Shown one piece after another: positions 43,518-52,086 of a stretch of DNA of 64,000 nt. Both the position numbers and the translations under genes were made by a program. The notes below the pieces were generated by a model. That model searched no databases. It was not told the origin of the DNA and was given only the letters and a program-made list of their open reading frames with translations. Numbering within the stretch: position 1 is the stretch's first letter; each line of letters begins with the position of its first letter. Source of the DNA: Candidatus Borkfalkia ceftriaxoniphila (lineage in GTDB: Bacteria > Bacillota > Clostridia > Christensenellales > Borkfalkiaceae); contig NZ_SDOZ01000002.1 in NCBI RefSeq assembly GCF_004134775.1, positions 553,740 to 617,739 of the forward strand. Direction: 5' to 3'.

Positions 43518-43580
43518 GGAAAAACCACCCCGCTCATTGAATTTTATGCGCAAAAGCGGGAGGATATGCCCGAAAAAAAT

Positions 43581-43609
43581 TTTACTTTGCGGCGTAAATG
43601 CGATATAAT
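43581..43609 (+). promoter_or_regulatory. Promoter of metG-tatD-radical SAM operon
   Basis: TTTACT (43581-43586), 17-bp spacer, TATAAT (43604-43609). No T-box was seen in the ~30-nt leader. Confidence 0.55.
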
Positions 43610-43638
43610 ACAGGAGAATAATCAAAACGGAGTCAGTT

Positions 43639-45597
43639 ATGAGCGAGAAAAAACCTTATTATATTACGACCGCGATCGCGTACACCTCCTCCAAGCCGCA
43701 CATCGGCAACACGTACGAGATCGTGCTGACCGACTGCCTCGCGCGCTTCAAACGCAAAGAGGGATACGACGTGCGCTTTCAGACGGGCACGGACGAGCAC
43801 GGACAGAAGATCGAGGACAAGGCGAAAGAGCAGAACGTCACGCCCAAACAATTCGTGGACAAAGTGGCGGGGCAGATCCGCGAGATCTGGGACCTGATGA
43901 ACGTTTCCTACGACCGCTTTATCCGCACCACAGACGTCGACCATGAAACGCAGGTGCAGAAGATCTTTAAAAAACTGTACGATCAGGGCGATATTTATAA
44001 GAGCGAATACGAAGGGCTGTACTGCACGCCCTGCGAATCCTTCTGGACGCCCTCGCAACTCGTAGACGGCAAGTGCCCCGACTGCGGGCGCGAAGTCAAG
44101 CCCGCCAAGGAAGAGGCGTATTTCTTCAAAATGAGCAAGTACGCGCCCAAACTCATCGAATATATCGAGAGCCACCCCGATTTCATTCAGCCCGCTTCGC
44201 GCAAGAACGAAATGATGAACAACTTTTTAAAGCCCGGCTTGCAGGATCTGTGCGTTTCGCGCTCCACTTTCCGCTGGGGCATTCCCGTTTCCTTCGACAG
44301 CCGCCACGTCGTGTACGTTTGGCTGGACGCGCTGACCAACTATATCACGGGACTCGGTTACGACGCCGACGGCAACAGCGGCGAACTGTTCGAAAAATAC
44401 TGGCCCGCCGACGCGCATATCATCGGCAAGGATATCATCCGCTTTCACACCATCTACTGGCCCATCTTTCTGATGGCGCTCGATCTTCCCCTTCCCAAAC
44501 ACGTTTTCGGGCACCCGTGGCTTTTGATGGACGGATTGAAGATGAGCAAATCCCGCGGCAACGTCATTTACGCCGACGAACTCGTAAAGGTGTTCGGCGT
44601 GGACGCGGTGCGCTATTTCGTACTCAATGATATGCCCTACGACAACGACGGCAATATCACCTGGGAACTCGTCAACGAGCGCGTGAATTCCGACCTCGCC
44701 AACAATCTGGGCAATCTCGTCAGCCGCACGGCGGCAATGAGCGGCAAATATTTCGGCGGCGTATTGCACGACGCGGGCGAAAGCGAGCCTTTGGACGAGC
44801 AACTGAAAAGCGCGGCGGTTTCCCTCTACAAAAAAGTCGCCGCGAAAATGGACGAATTCAAGGTTTCCGACGCGCTGGACGAAATCTTTTCTCTCCTGCG
44901 CCGCTGCAACAAATACATCGACGAAACGGCTCCTTGGGTTTTGGCAAAGGACGAGAGCAAACAGGCGCGCCTTGCCACCGTTTTATATAATCTTTCCGAA
45001 TGTATCGTCATCGCCGCCTCGCTGCTCTCGCCCTTCTTGCCTGAAACCGCGGAAAAGATCGCCAAAATATTCGGCTGTTCCCTGCGCAATTTCGACAGGC
45101 TCGATACGTTCGGGCTTTTGCCCGACGGCACGAAAGTGATCGCGGACGCGGAAAAACTGTTCATGCGCCGGGATTATAAGGACGTGGAGGCGAAATACGC
45201 GGCGATGCACCCCGAAACCGAGCAAAAGAGCGCGCCCGAACAAAAGAAAAAGAACGAACCCGCATACCCCGCGGAAATTTCCATCGACGATTTCGCCAAA
45301 GTAAAAATGCAGATCGCGGAGGTGATCGCCTGCGAAAAGGTGGAAAAATCCGACAAACTGTTAAAATCTACCGTAAAGATCGGCGCGGAAACGCGCACGG
45401 TGGTGAGCGGCATCGCGAAATTCTATACCCCCGAAGAGATGATAGGCAAGAAAGTGGTGATGATCACCAACTTGAAGCCCGCAAAACTGCGCGGCATCGT
45501 CAGCGAGGGCATGATCCTCTGCGCCGAAAACGAGCGGGGAGAACTGCGGCTTCTCGCTCCCGAAAAGGATATCGAGGACGGCAGCGGCATTTTTTAA
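43639..45597 (+). CDS. metG: Methionyl-tRNA synthetase with C-terminal tRNA-binding domain
   Basis: 652 residues. Seen: class I HIGH motif as KPHIGNTYE (about 17-25), a zinc knuckle CTPCESF and CPDCGRE near 130-150, GHPWLLMDGLKMSKSRGNV with KMSKS near 300, an anticodon-binding helical domain, and a C-terminal OB-fold (from about 548, ISIDDFAKVKMQIAEVIACE, then VSGIAKFYTPEEM and MITNLKPAKLRGIVSEGM) as in dimeric clostridial/Bacillus MetG. It charges both initiator and elongator tRNA-Met. First gene of a three-gene operon with tatD and a radical SAM gene. Confidence 0.97.
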   Translation: MSEKKPYYITTAIAYTSSKPHIGNTYEIVLTDCLARFKRKEGYDVRFQTGTDEHGQKIEDKAKEQNVTPKQFVDKVAGQIREIWDLMNVSYDRFIRTTDVDHETQVQKIFKKLYDQGDIYKSEYEGLYCTPCESFWTPSQLVDGKCPDCGREVKPAKEEAYFFKMSKYAPKLIEYIESHPDFIQPASRKNEMMNNFLKPGLQDLCVSRSTFRWGIPVSFDSRHVVYVWLDALTNYITGLGYDADGNSGELFEKYWPADAHIIGKDIIRFHTIYWPIFLMALDLPLPKHVFGHPWLLMDGLKMSKSRGNVIYADELVKVFGVDAVRYFVLNDMPYDNDGNITWELVNERVNSDLANNLGNLVSRTAAMSGKYFGGVLHDAGESEPLDEQLKSAAVSLYKKVAAKMDEFKVSDALDEIFSLLRRCNKYIDETAPWVLAKDESKQARLATVLYNLSECIVIAASLLSPFLPETAEKIAKIFGCSLRNFDRLDTFGLLPDGTKVIADAEKLFMRRDYKDVEAKYAAMHPETEQKSAPEQKKKNEPAYPAEISIDDFAKVKMQIAEVIACEKVEKSDKLLKSTVKIGAETRTVVSGIAKFYTPEEMIGKKVVMITNLKPAKLRGIVSEGMILCAENERGELRLLAPEKDIEDGSGIF

Positions 45598-45606
45598 GGA
45601 AAAACT

Positions 45607-46386
45607 ATGTATATCGACACGCACGCCCATCTCAATTACGAAAACAAATACGGCGACGAGCGCGCGCTGATGGAAAACATCCGCGACGCGGGCGTGGACG
45701 AAGTGATCGCAGTAGGCTGGGATCTCGCGTCGTCGCGCCTCGCAAAGGCTGTTGCGACTCGATACGAGGGCGTATATTTCGCCGCGGGCATTCATCCCTC
45801 GGATACCGCGAAAGCGGCGGAGAGCGACTATGACGGCGTCGAGGCGCTACTTTCGGACGAAAAGGCGGTCGCCGTGGGCGAGATCGGGCTGGATTACCAT
45901 TACGACGGCACGGACGAGGCGGCGCAAAAGGCCGCGTTCGTGCGGCAGATGGAGATCGCGCACGCGCACGGGCTGCCCTTTGTCATTCACAGCCGCGACG
46001 CGGCGGAAGACACCCTTTCCCTCTTGAAACAAAACCGCGGCAAACTTTTATACGGCGCGGTCATGCACTGCTTTTCGGGCAGCGCGGAAACGGCGAAAGA
46101 ACTGTTGAAACTGGGGCTGTATATTTCCTTTGCGGGGCCCGTCACCTTCAAAAACGCGAAGAAACTGGCGGAAACGGCGAAAATCGTGCCTTCCGACAGG
46201 ATCTTGGCGGAAACAGACTGCCCCTATCTCGCGCCCGAACCTTACCGCGGCACGCTGAACACGCCCGCGAACGTTGCGCTCGTGACGAAAAAACTGGCGG
46301 AACTGCGCGGCGAAAGCGTAGAAAAGACCGCGGCGGACATCAAACGGAACGCGCACGCGCTCTTTTATAAAATGAACCGAGGCTGA
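45607..46386 (+). CDS. tatD: TatD-family metal-dependent DNase/hydrolase
   Basis: 259 residues. Seen: metal ligands in IDTHAHLNYE, GEIGLDYHYD (Glu), VIHSRDAAEDT (His), MHCFSGSAET (His) and ETDCPYLAPEPYRG (Asp), the full amidohydrolase-like set of TatD. It is a 3'-5' exonuclease/deoxyribonuclease in studied bacteria. The gene lies 9 bp after metG, the frequent metG-tatD arrangement of Bacillota, and 3 bp before the TatD-associated radical SAM gene. Confidence 0.95.
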   Translation: MYIDTHAHLNYENKYGDERALMENIRDAGVDEVIAVGWDLASSRLAKAVATRYEGVYFAAGIHPSDTAKAAESDYDGVEALLSDEKAVAVGEIGLDYHYDGTDEAAQKAAFVRQMEIAHAHGLPFVIHSRDAAEDTLSLLKQNRGKLLYGAVMHCFSGSAETAKELLKLGLYISFAGPVTFKNAKKLAETAKIVPSDRILAETDCPYLAPEPYRGTLNTPANVALVTKKLAELRGESVEKTAADIKRNAHALFYKMNRG

Positions 46387-46389
46387 AAC

Positions 46390-46986
46390 ATGAACACCTA
46401 CACTTACGAACTGGACGGCAATCTGTACGTCAATCTGACCAACAAATGCACCAACGACTGCGCGTTTTGCGTGCGGAACGAAAAGGCGAGTTATTACGGA
46501 TACAAACTCTGGCTGGATAAAGAGCCGACCGCCGAAGAGGTCATAGCGCAGATCCCCGACGTGAAAAAATACCGCGAGATCGTCTTTTGCGGTTTCGGGG
46601 AACCGACCATACGCCTTGCCGAACTTCTGCGCGTGGCGGATTACGTCAAGGGCCGCGGCGGCGTGACGCGACTGAACACCAACGGACAGGGAAATCTCAT
46701 TCATAAATGCGATATTACCGCGCAACTTGCTGGGAAAGTGGATAAGATCAACGTGAGCCTCAACGAAGCGGACGAGGATTCGTACGAAACGCTGTGCAAA
46801 CCCGCTTTCGGGAAAGCCGCGTTCGGCGCCTTGCAGGACTTTGCGCGCGGGTGCAAAAAGAACGGCATCGACGTATGGTTTTCCGTCGTGGACTGCATCG
46901 GCGAAGAAAAGATCGCCAAGTGCCGAATGATCGCCGAATCCTGCGGCGTTCCTCTCCGCGTGCGGGAAATGATCACGGACAGTTAA
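46390..46986 (+). CDS. TatD-associated radical SAM protein
   Basis: 198 residues, a short radical SAM enzyme. Seen: LYVNLTNKCTNDCAFCVRN with the C-x3-C-x2-C cluster motif at about 20-27, then FCGFGEPTIRLAELL (GGE-like SAM contact) and RLNTNGQGNLI, VDKINVSLNE. This family is found next to tatD in many Clostridia; its substrate is unknown. It ends the metG operon and is followed by a strong terminator. Confidence 0.9.
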   Translation: MNTYTYELDGNLYVNLTNKCTNDCAFCVRNEKASYYGYKLWLDKEPTAEEVIAQIPDVKKYREIVFCGFGEPTIRLAELLRVADYVKGRGGVTRLNTNGQGNLIHKCDITAQLAGKVDKINVSLNEADEDSYETLCKPAFGKAAFGALQDFARGCKKNGIDVWFSVVDCIGEEKIAKCRMIAESCGVPLRVREMITDS

Positions 46987-46999
46987 AAAAACATATGAC

Positions 47000-47030
47000 G
47001 AAAAGCCGAAAAATGTCTTTTCGGCTTTTC
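47000..47030 (+). terminator. Intrinsic terminator of the metG operon
   Basis: 13-bp stem GAAAAGCCGAAAA / TTTTCGGCTTTTC, 5-nt loop, then TTTATC. The following 47031-47199 leader of rsmA shows a small GGGGAGATACGTCCCC hairpin and no clear promoter. Confidence 0.85.
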
Positions 47031-47199
47031 TTTATCATTGGTGCGGGGAGATACGTCCCCGTTCGGCAAAACTCTTATTTTCCGAAAATTCATAGCGTCT
47101 CGGACAAAAAGTCTTACCGCTCGTTTCGGATTTATGGAGTTTACAGTACCAGTATGCGGCGCGAACCGCCCCGCTATGCGCAAAATCGGGAGGGAATCC

Positions 47200-48042
47200 T
47201 TGGAAAATCTCGCAACAATCCTACGCAAACACGGTTTTTCCTTTAAAAAGCAGTTCGGACAGAATTTCATTTCCGACACGAATCTTTTGGAAAACATCGT
47301 CGCCCTCGCAGGCATCGGCAAAACGGATACGGTCGTGGAAATAGGCTGCGGCGCGGGCACCCTGACGCGCGCGCTCGCCGCGGCAGCCGGAAAAGTCATC
47401 GGGTTCGAGATCGACGAAAAGTTAAAGCCCGTGCTCGCGGAAACGCTTGCGGATCGCGACAATACAGAGATCCGCTTTGCGGATTTCATGCGCGCGGACC
47501 TAAAGTCTTTCGAAAAGGAAACGGGTCCCTATTCGGTGGTGGCGAATCTGCCCTACTACATCACCTCCCCCCTCGTGATGCGCTTTGTCGAGGAGGCGGA
47601 AAAAGTGCAAAAACTGGTCGTCATGGTGCAGGACGACGTGGCGCGGCGCTTTTGCGCGCGCGAGGATACTCCCGATTACGGCGCGATCACGGCGGCGATC
47701 GCCCTGCGCGCGGACGCCGAGATCGTCAAATACGTGCCGCGGAAAATGTTTTATCCCGTGCCCAACGTGGACAGCGCCGTCGTAAAACTCACGTTTCGCG
47801 AAAACCGCATTCCCGTAAAGGATCGGAAAATGTACCGCGACGCGGTGCGCTGCGCCTTTCTTTCGCGGCGCAAGACGCTGGAAAACAATCTGATCTCCTA
47901 TTTTTCCCTTTCCCGCGAAAAGGCGAAAGAAATCCTGCGGCGCGCGGACGTGCCCGAGATGGCGCGCGGCGAAACGCTCTCGCCCGTAAGACTTGCCAAT
48001 TTAGCCGACGCCCTATCGGATTACGGCGTACAGAAAAAATAA
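47200..48042 (+). CDS. rsmA: 16S rRNA m6(2)A1518/A1519 dimethyltransferase
   Basis: 280 residues from a TTG at 47200 with GGGAGGG 5 nt upstream; in-frame ATGs farther upstream have no site. Seen: FSFKKQFGQNFISD (family N-terminus), SAM motif VVEIGCGAGTLTRAL, GFEIDEKL, and the catalytic NLPYYITSP. The C-terminal helical part with FLSRRKTLENNL completes the KsgA/RsmA fold. It dimethylates two adenines in helix 45 during 30S maturation. Confidence 0.93.
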   Translation: MENLATILRKHGFSFKKQFGQNFISDTNLLENIVALAGIGKTDTVVEIGCGAGTLTRALAAAAGKVIGFEIDEKLKPVLAETLADRDNTEIRFADFMRADLKSFEKETGPYSVVANLPYYITSPLVMRFVEEAEKVQKLVVMVQDDVARRFCAREDTPDYGAITAAIALRADAEIVKYVPRKMFYPVPNVDSAVVKLTFRENRIPVKDRKMYRDAVRCAFLSRRKTLENNLISYFSLSREKAKEILRRADVPEMARGETLSPVRLANLADALSDYGVQKK

Positions 48043-48050
48043 ATTTTCGG

Positions 48051-48075
48051 CCGCGGAAATTTTCCGCGGTTTTTT
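48051..48075 (+). terminator. Intrinsic terminator after rsmA
   Basis: CCGCGGAAA / TTTCCGCGG stem followed by six T. Confidence 0.85.
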
Positions 48076-48083
48076 CATATTCA

Positions 48084-48137
48084 AAAAGTTGACCGTTCGG
48101 TCTGTTTTTGATATAATCGACCGCGTAGTCAACTTTT
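48084..48137 (+). promoter_or_regulatory. tetR promoter with nested palindromes
   Basis: TTGACC (48089-48094), 17-bp spacer, TATAAT (48112-48117). GACCG-TT-CGGTC (48091-48102) overlaps the -35, and the outer arms AAAAGTTGAC (48084-48093) and GTCAACTTTT (48128-48137) are perfect inverted repeats bracketing the whole promoter. These are candidate operators for the TetR-family protein encoded next. Confidence 0.65.
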
Positions 48138-48151
48138 AAAGGAGCGAAGAA

Positions 48152-48766
48152 ATGCAGCAAAAAGAAAAGAACGAATTGAGCCGCGAAAAAATTCTTTCGG
48201 CGGCGATCGCGGAATTCGGGAAAAAGGGGTACGACGGCGGCAGCGTCAACGACATGTGCGCGGAAAATAAGATCAGCAAAGGGCTGATCTACCATTATTT
48301 CGGCAGCAAAGAGGCGCTGTTCTGCGCGTGTCTTAGGCGCTGTTTCGGGAAAATGGAAGCGTGCCTGCGCGCGGCGCTTCCCGAAGATAAGGGCCTGAAA
48401 GCGGGATTACGCGCGTTTACCGGCGCGCGCAGGGCGTTTTTCGACGAGAACGCGCCCGAACGGGCGCTGTTTTTCCAGACGCTGCTCAACCCGCCCAAAG
48501 CGCTTTATGACAAAGTGAAAGAAGCAAAGCGCTCTCTGGACGATTTTACCGTGCAATATTTCGGCAGACTCCTCCAAAACGCACGCCTTCGGAAAGGCGT
48601 TACGGGCGAGGATGCTTTGGGGTATCTCGTTTCTTTCGAGGAGATGTTTCATCTTTCCATGCGGCAAAAAGAGGAAGAGCCTGAAAATGTTGCGGGAAAG
48701 CACGAAGAACTTTTGGAAAAGTGGCTGGAAATCCTCTTTTACGGCGTGATCGAAAAGGAGCAATAA
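48152..48766 (+). CDS. TetR/AcrR-family transcriptional regulator
   Basis: 204 residues. Seen: N-terminal TetR helix-turn-helix (SREKILSAAIAEFGKKGYDG, then SVNDMCAENKISKGLIYHYF) at about 12-60, with FGSKEALFCACL following, and a variable helical ligand-binding part. AAGGAG precedes the ATG. It overlaps the antiporter gene by one base (TAATG), so it probably controls that gene and itself through palindromes in its promoter. Ligand unknown. Confidence 0.9.
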   Translation: MQQKEKNELSREKILSAAIAEFGKKGYDGGSVNDMCAENKISKGLIYHYFGSKEALFCACLRRCFGKMEACLRAALPEDKGLKAGLRAFTGARRAFFDENAPERALFFQTLLNPPKALYDKVKEAKRSLDDFTVQYFGRLLQNARLRKGVTGEDALGYLVSFEEMFHLSMRQKEEEPENVAGKHEELLEKWLEILFYGVIEKEQ

Positions 48767-49998
48767 TGGAAATATTTTTATCCGTTCTGCGCGTTCTCGC
48801 CGCCATCGTTATCGCTTTCGGCGTGGGAAAACTGGTCACGCTTATAAAACTGCCCGCCATTCTCGGCTGGCTGATCGCGGGCATGGCGCTGGGGCCGTTC
48901 GCGCTGAAACTGGTCGACGCACCCATACTGGACGCCGTATGGTACGAGAGCGCGATACATATTCTCGAATGCGCCGTAGGGCTTCTGATCGGCACAGAAC
49001 TTGTGTGGAAAAAAATAAAAAAGACGGGAAAGCAGACGGTCATTACCACCTTTACCCAGTCGATCGGCACGTTTTTGCTGGTGACGCTGGTATTCGATAT
49101 CATCTTTTTCTTTACGGACGTGCCCCTGTATCTCGGCTTTATTTTCGGCGGGATCGCCCTCGCCACGGCGCCCGCGCCCGCAATTTCCATCGTGCGCGAA
49201 TTCAAGACCGCAGGCCCCGTTACGGATACGCTCCTTCCCATGGCGGCGCTCGACGACATGATCGGCGTCGTCGTGTTCTTCACCGTCGTTTCCGTCGTGT
49301 CCTCCCGCCTGTCCGCGGCGGCGGTGCCCGTGTACGCGGTCGTGCTCTCCGTCGTACTCCCGCTCGTCATCGGCGTGCTTTTCGGCCTTTTGGCGGGGCT
49401 TTTATTCAAATCCGCCAAAAAACGCGCGGGACTGATGCTCGTGCTCATAAGTACCCTGCTCCTTTCGGCGGGCGCGGGGTTCGCCGCCGACTATCTTCTG
49501 ATGCCCGCCCCCATGCTCAATTATATGCTCATCGGCATGGCGTTTTCCGCCGTGTTCTCCAATATGGTTTCCGAAGAAAAACTGCACGAGATCACCGCGG
49601 GATTTTCGCCCGTTCTGGCATTTTCCATGATCGCGGTCATTCTGAATCTGGGCATGCCGCTGGATTTCCGTCTGATCCTCGGCGCGGGCGTGTTTACCGC
49701 CGTATATATCCTCGCGCGCGCGGCGGGGAAATACCTCGGCGCGTTTGCGGGCGCCGCCATGACGCGCTCGCCCAAGACCGTGCGCAATTTCCTGGGACTG
49801 ACGCTCTTGCCGCATTCGGGCGTTTCGCTCGTGTTTACGGGCATCGCCGCCTCCATGCTCGCGGTCCCCGCGCCCGAGTGCGCGGCGCTCATTCAGGGCA
49901 CCATCGCGGCGGCCGCCATCATCAACGAGATCATCGCCGTGATCGTCGCAAAAAAAGCCTTTCAATGGGCGGGCGAACTCAATAAAAAGACAACGTAA
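48766..49998 (+). CDS. CPA2-type cation:proton antiporter (Kef/NapA-like)
   Basis: 410 residues with AAGGAG before the ATG at 48766. About 11-12 membrane helices are visible. Seen: IVIAFGVGKLVTLIKLPAIL and WLIAGMALGPFAL at the start; the core APAPAISIVREF near 140 and MAALDDMIGVVVFF near 160, whose DD-like pair fits the ion-binding Asp of the family; and a long C-terminal bundle without a TrkA-N domain. Probable Na+ or K+/H+ exchange; some relatives export organic compounds. It is co-translated with the TetR gene, suggesting inducible expression. Confidence 0.85.
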   Translation: MEIFLSVLRVLAAIVIAFGVGKLVTLIKLPAILGWLIAGMALGPFALKLVDAPILDAVWYESAIHILECAVGLLIGTELVWKKIKKTGKQTVITTFTQSIGTFLLVTLVFDIIFFFTDVPLYLGFIFGGIALATAPAPAISIVREFKTAGPVTDTLLPMAALDDMIGVVVFFTVVSVVSSRLSAAAVPVYAVVLSVVLPLVIGVLFGLLAGLLFKSAKKRAGLMLVLISTLLLSAGAGFAADYLLMPAPMLNYMLIGMAFSAVFSNMVSEEKLHEITAGFSPVLAFSMIAVILNLGMPLDFRLILGAGVFTAVYILARAAGKYLGAFAGAAMTRSPKTVRNFLGLTLLPHSGVSLVFTGIAASMLAVPAPECAALIQGTIAAAAIINEIIAVIVAKKAFQWAGELNKKTT

Positions 49999-50024
49999 AA
50001 AGACGCGGATATTTCCGCGTCTTT
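49999..50024. terminator. Bidirectional intrinsic terminator
   Basis: 11-bp stem AAAGACGCGGA / TCCGCGTCTTT, 4-nt loop, between the convergent antiporter and flavin-protein genes. Confidence 0.85.
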
Positions 50025-50025
50025 C

Positions 50026-50511
50026 TCATTTCCGGACAATGCGCCGTTTTCCCGAAACCGCATCGAGAACGATGCGTATGATGACCGTATGCGCGAGCGC
50101 GCGCGGTTCGAAACTTTCGTTTTCGAAAACGCGGTCGGTGTAGTGCGACAAAAGCACGCGCAGCGCGTGCAGACGCGAGGGCTCGTCCGTCACGATCTCC
50201 GCCCTGCCGCTGCCGCAGACGCTCTCGTAATCGGCGGTATAACTGCACGGCGAATCCGCCCCGTACACGCCGAATTGCCGAAAGGCGCAAATACTTGCGC
50301 GCGGATCTTTTTTCAGAAGTTCCAGTTTTTTTCCGCCGTCGGCGCAGTGCAGGTACAAGACGATTTTCCCGTCTTTTCGTTCGGCGCCGAAATTTACGGG
50401 CACGACGTAAGGCGCGTCTTCGCCGCAAAGGGCAAGGCTCAGCGCGTCGCAGCGGAGGAGCGTTTCGAACACGTCGTCCGCGCCCGCGATCGCCCGTTCC
50501 GCCCTACGCAC
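50026..50511 (-). CDS. Pyridoxamine-5'-phosphate-oxidase-like flavin protein (NimA-like)
   Basis: 161 residues from the GTG at 50511, giving MRRAERAI, the usual start of this family; it overlaps the stop of the IscU-like gene by 8 bp. Seen: ALCGEDAPYVVPVNFG, IVLYLHCADGGKKLELL and SICAF, then the C-terminal RIVLDAVSGKRRI, as in split-barrel FMN-binding NimA-type proteins. Members reduce nitro groups or bind flavin/haem; the physiological role is unclear. Its place after nifS-nifU suggests co-transcription with Fe-S assembly. Confidence 0.82.
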   Translation of the reverse strand: MRRAERAIAGADDVFETLLRCDALSLALCGEDAPYVVPVNFGAERKDGKIVLYLHCADGGKKLELLKKDPRASICAFRQFGVYGADSPCSYTADYESVCGSGRAEIVTDEPSRLHALRVLLSHYTDRVFENESFEPRALAHTVIIRIVLDAVSGKRRIVRK

Positions 50512-50884
50512 GGACAGACTGTTTGGAACGGTAATCTTCGATCGCCGCCTTGATCGCCTGTTCCGCCAGCACCGAGCAGTGTATCTTTTGCGGCGGCAGC
50601 CCGCCCAGCGTTTCAATGACTTTTTTGTTGGTGACGGAAAGCGCCTCTTCCACCGTCATGCCCTTGATCATTTCCGTCGCGGTCGATGAGGTTGCGATCG
50701 CCGCCGCGCAGCCGAACGTGCGGAATTTCGCGTCGGTAATGACGCCGTTTTCCACTTTGATGGAAACCTCCATGATGTCGCCGCACGCCTCGCTGCCGAT
50801 CATGCCCTTGCCGTCGGCGTTTTCGATCTCGCCCACGTTTTTGGGGTTTTGAAAGGCGTTCATGACTTTATCCGTATATTGCAT
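50504..50884 (-). CDS. NifU/IscU-like Fe-S cluster scaffold protein
   Basis: 126 residues. Seen: three conserved cysteines in GSEACGDIME (about 32-38), FRTFGCAAAIATSS (about 59) and KIHCSVLAEQAI (about 102), plus the Asp after the first, forming the cluster-assembly site. The C-terminus lacks the HscA-binding LPPVK-like motif position (LGGLPPQKIHC retains LPPQK). It receives sulfur from the cysteine desulfurase encoded 4 bp upstream and transfers clusters to apoproteins. Confidence 0.94.
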   Translation of the reverse strand: MQYTDKVMNAFQNPKNVGEIENADGKGMIGSEACGDIMEVSIKVENGVITDAKFRTFGCAAAIATSSTATEMIKGMTVEEALSVTNKKVIETLGGLPPQKIHCSVLAEQAIKAAIEDYRSKQSVRA

Positions 50885-50888
50885 AATG

Positions 50889-52082
50889 TTATTCTCCTTT
50901 TTCGAACACTTCGTTTTTCATATCTTTGGGAAACAGCGGCGAAAGATTTCTGAGTTTCACCACGATCTCTTTAAGTTTGTCCACCGTGTAATCCACGTCT
51001 TCCGCGGTATTCTCCCTGCCGAAGGAAAAGCGGAGAGAGCCGTGCGCCAGCCCCTCGCTCATTCCCGTTGCGAGCAACACGTGCGAGGGCTCCAACGAAC
51101 CCGAGGAGCACGCCGAACCGCTCGAAACCGCAATGCCCGCCAGATCGAGGCTGAACAGAAGCGATTCCCCTTCCACATAGCGGAAAGAAAAATTGGCGTT
51201 GGAAGGCAGCCTGTTTTTCGGATGCCCGTTGAGTTTGACGAAAGGTATTTCCTTCTGGACGCGGGCGATAAAGCGATCGCGCAAAGAAGAGATATACGCG
51301 GCGTTTTCATCCAGTTTTGCGACGGCGAGGCGCAGCGCCTCCGCCATGCCGACGACGCCGGGCACGTTGGTCGTGCCGCCGCGCATGCCGCGCTCCTGAT
51401 GCCCGCCCGTCAGTATCTTGCCCGTTTTCACGCCCGAACGGATATACAGCGCGCCGACGCCCTTGGGGCCGTAAAATTTGTGCCCCGAAATGCTCATCAT
51501 GTCGACGCGCGGCGCGTTCACGTCGAGCGGGATCGCCCCCGCCGCCTGCACCGCGTCGGTAAAAAACAGGATTTTATGTTTTTGCGCGATCTCGGAGATC
51601 TCTGCGAGCGGCTGCAACGTACCGATCTCGTTGTTTGCCGCCATCACGCCGATAAAAACCGTTTCGGGGCGTATACTTTCTTCCAGTTTCGCTACGTCCA
51701 CCGTACCGAATTCGTCCACGGGAGCGAGCGTCACCTCGAATCCTTCCTTTTCCAGTTCTCTGGCGGTGGTAAGCATGGCGGGGTGCTCGACGGCGCTGAC
51801 GATCAGATGATTCCCGCGCGCGCGGTTTGCGTGCGCCGCCCCGCGGATCGCCCAGTTGTCAGCCTCGGTACCGCCCGAAGTGAAATATATTTCGTTGGGT
51901 TTCGCGCCGATGAGCGAAGCGATGGTGTCCCGCGCCTCGTCCACGCCTCTGACCGCCTCGCGGCCGAAGGAATGCTGGGAATTCGCGTTGCCGAATATGT
52001 CCGAAAAATACGGCGCCATTTTCGAAAGGACCGCGGCGTCCAGTCCCGTCGTCGCCGCGTGATCTAAGTAGATACGTTTCAT
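50889..52082 (-). CDS. Cysteine desulfurase (NifS/IscS type)
   Basis: 397 residues. Seen: YLDHAATTGLDAAVL, NANSQHSFGREA, SGGTEADNWAI, AVEHPAMLTT, the PLP lysine in SISGHKFYGPKG near 200 and the catalytic Cys in SSGSACSSGS near 320. It removes sulfur from L-cysteine and hands it to the scaffold encoded next. It lies 4 bp after the Rrf2 regulator in a rrf2-iscS-iscU operon, the standard clostridial form. Confidence 0.95.
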   Translation of the reverse strand: MKRIYLDHAATTGLDAAVLSKMAPYFSDIFGNANSQHSFGREAVRGVDEARDTIASLIGAKPNEIYFTSGGTEADNWAIRGAAHANRARGNHLIVSAVEHPAMLTTARELEKEGFEVTLAPVDEFGTVDVAKLEESIRPETVFIGVMAANNEIGTLQPLAEISEIAQKHKILFFTDAVQAAGAIPLDVNAPRVDMMSISGHKFYGPKGVGALYIRSGVKTGKILTGGHQERGMRGGTTNVPGVVGMAEALRLAVAKLDENAAYISSLRDRFIARVQKEIPFVKLNGHPKNRLPSNANFSFRYVEGESLLFSLDLAGIAVSSGSACSSGSLEPSHVLLATGMSEGLAHGSLRFSFGRENTAEDVDYTVDKLKEIVVKLRNLSPLFPKDMKNEVFEKGE

Positions 52083-52086
52083 ATGT

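Noticed and set aside
43610..43638. T-box leader before metG
   Set aside because: The leader from the predicted start is only about 25 nt, too short for a T-box element.
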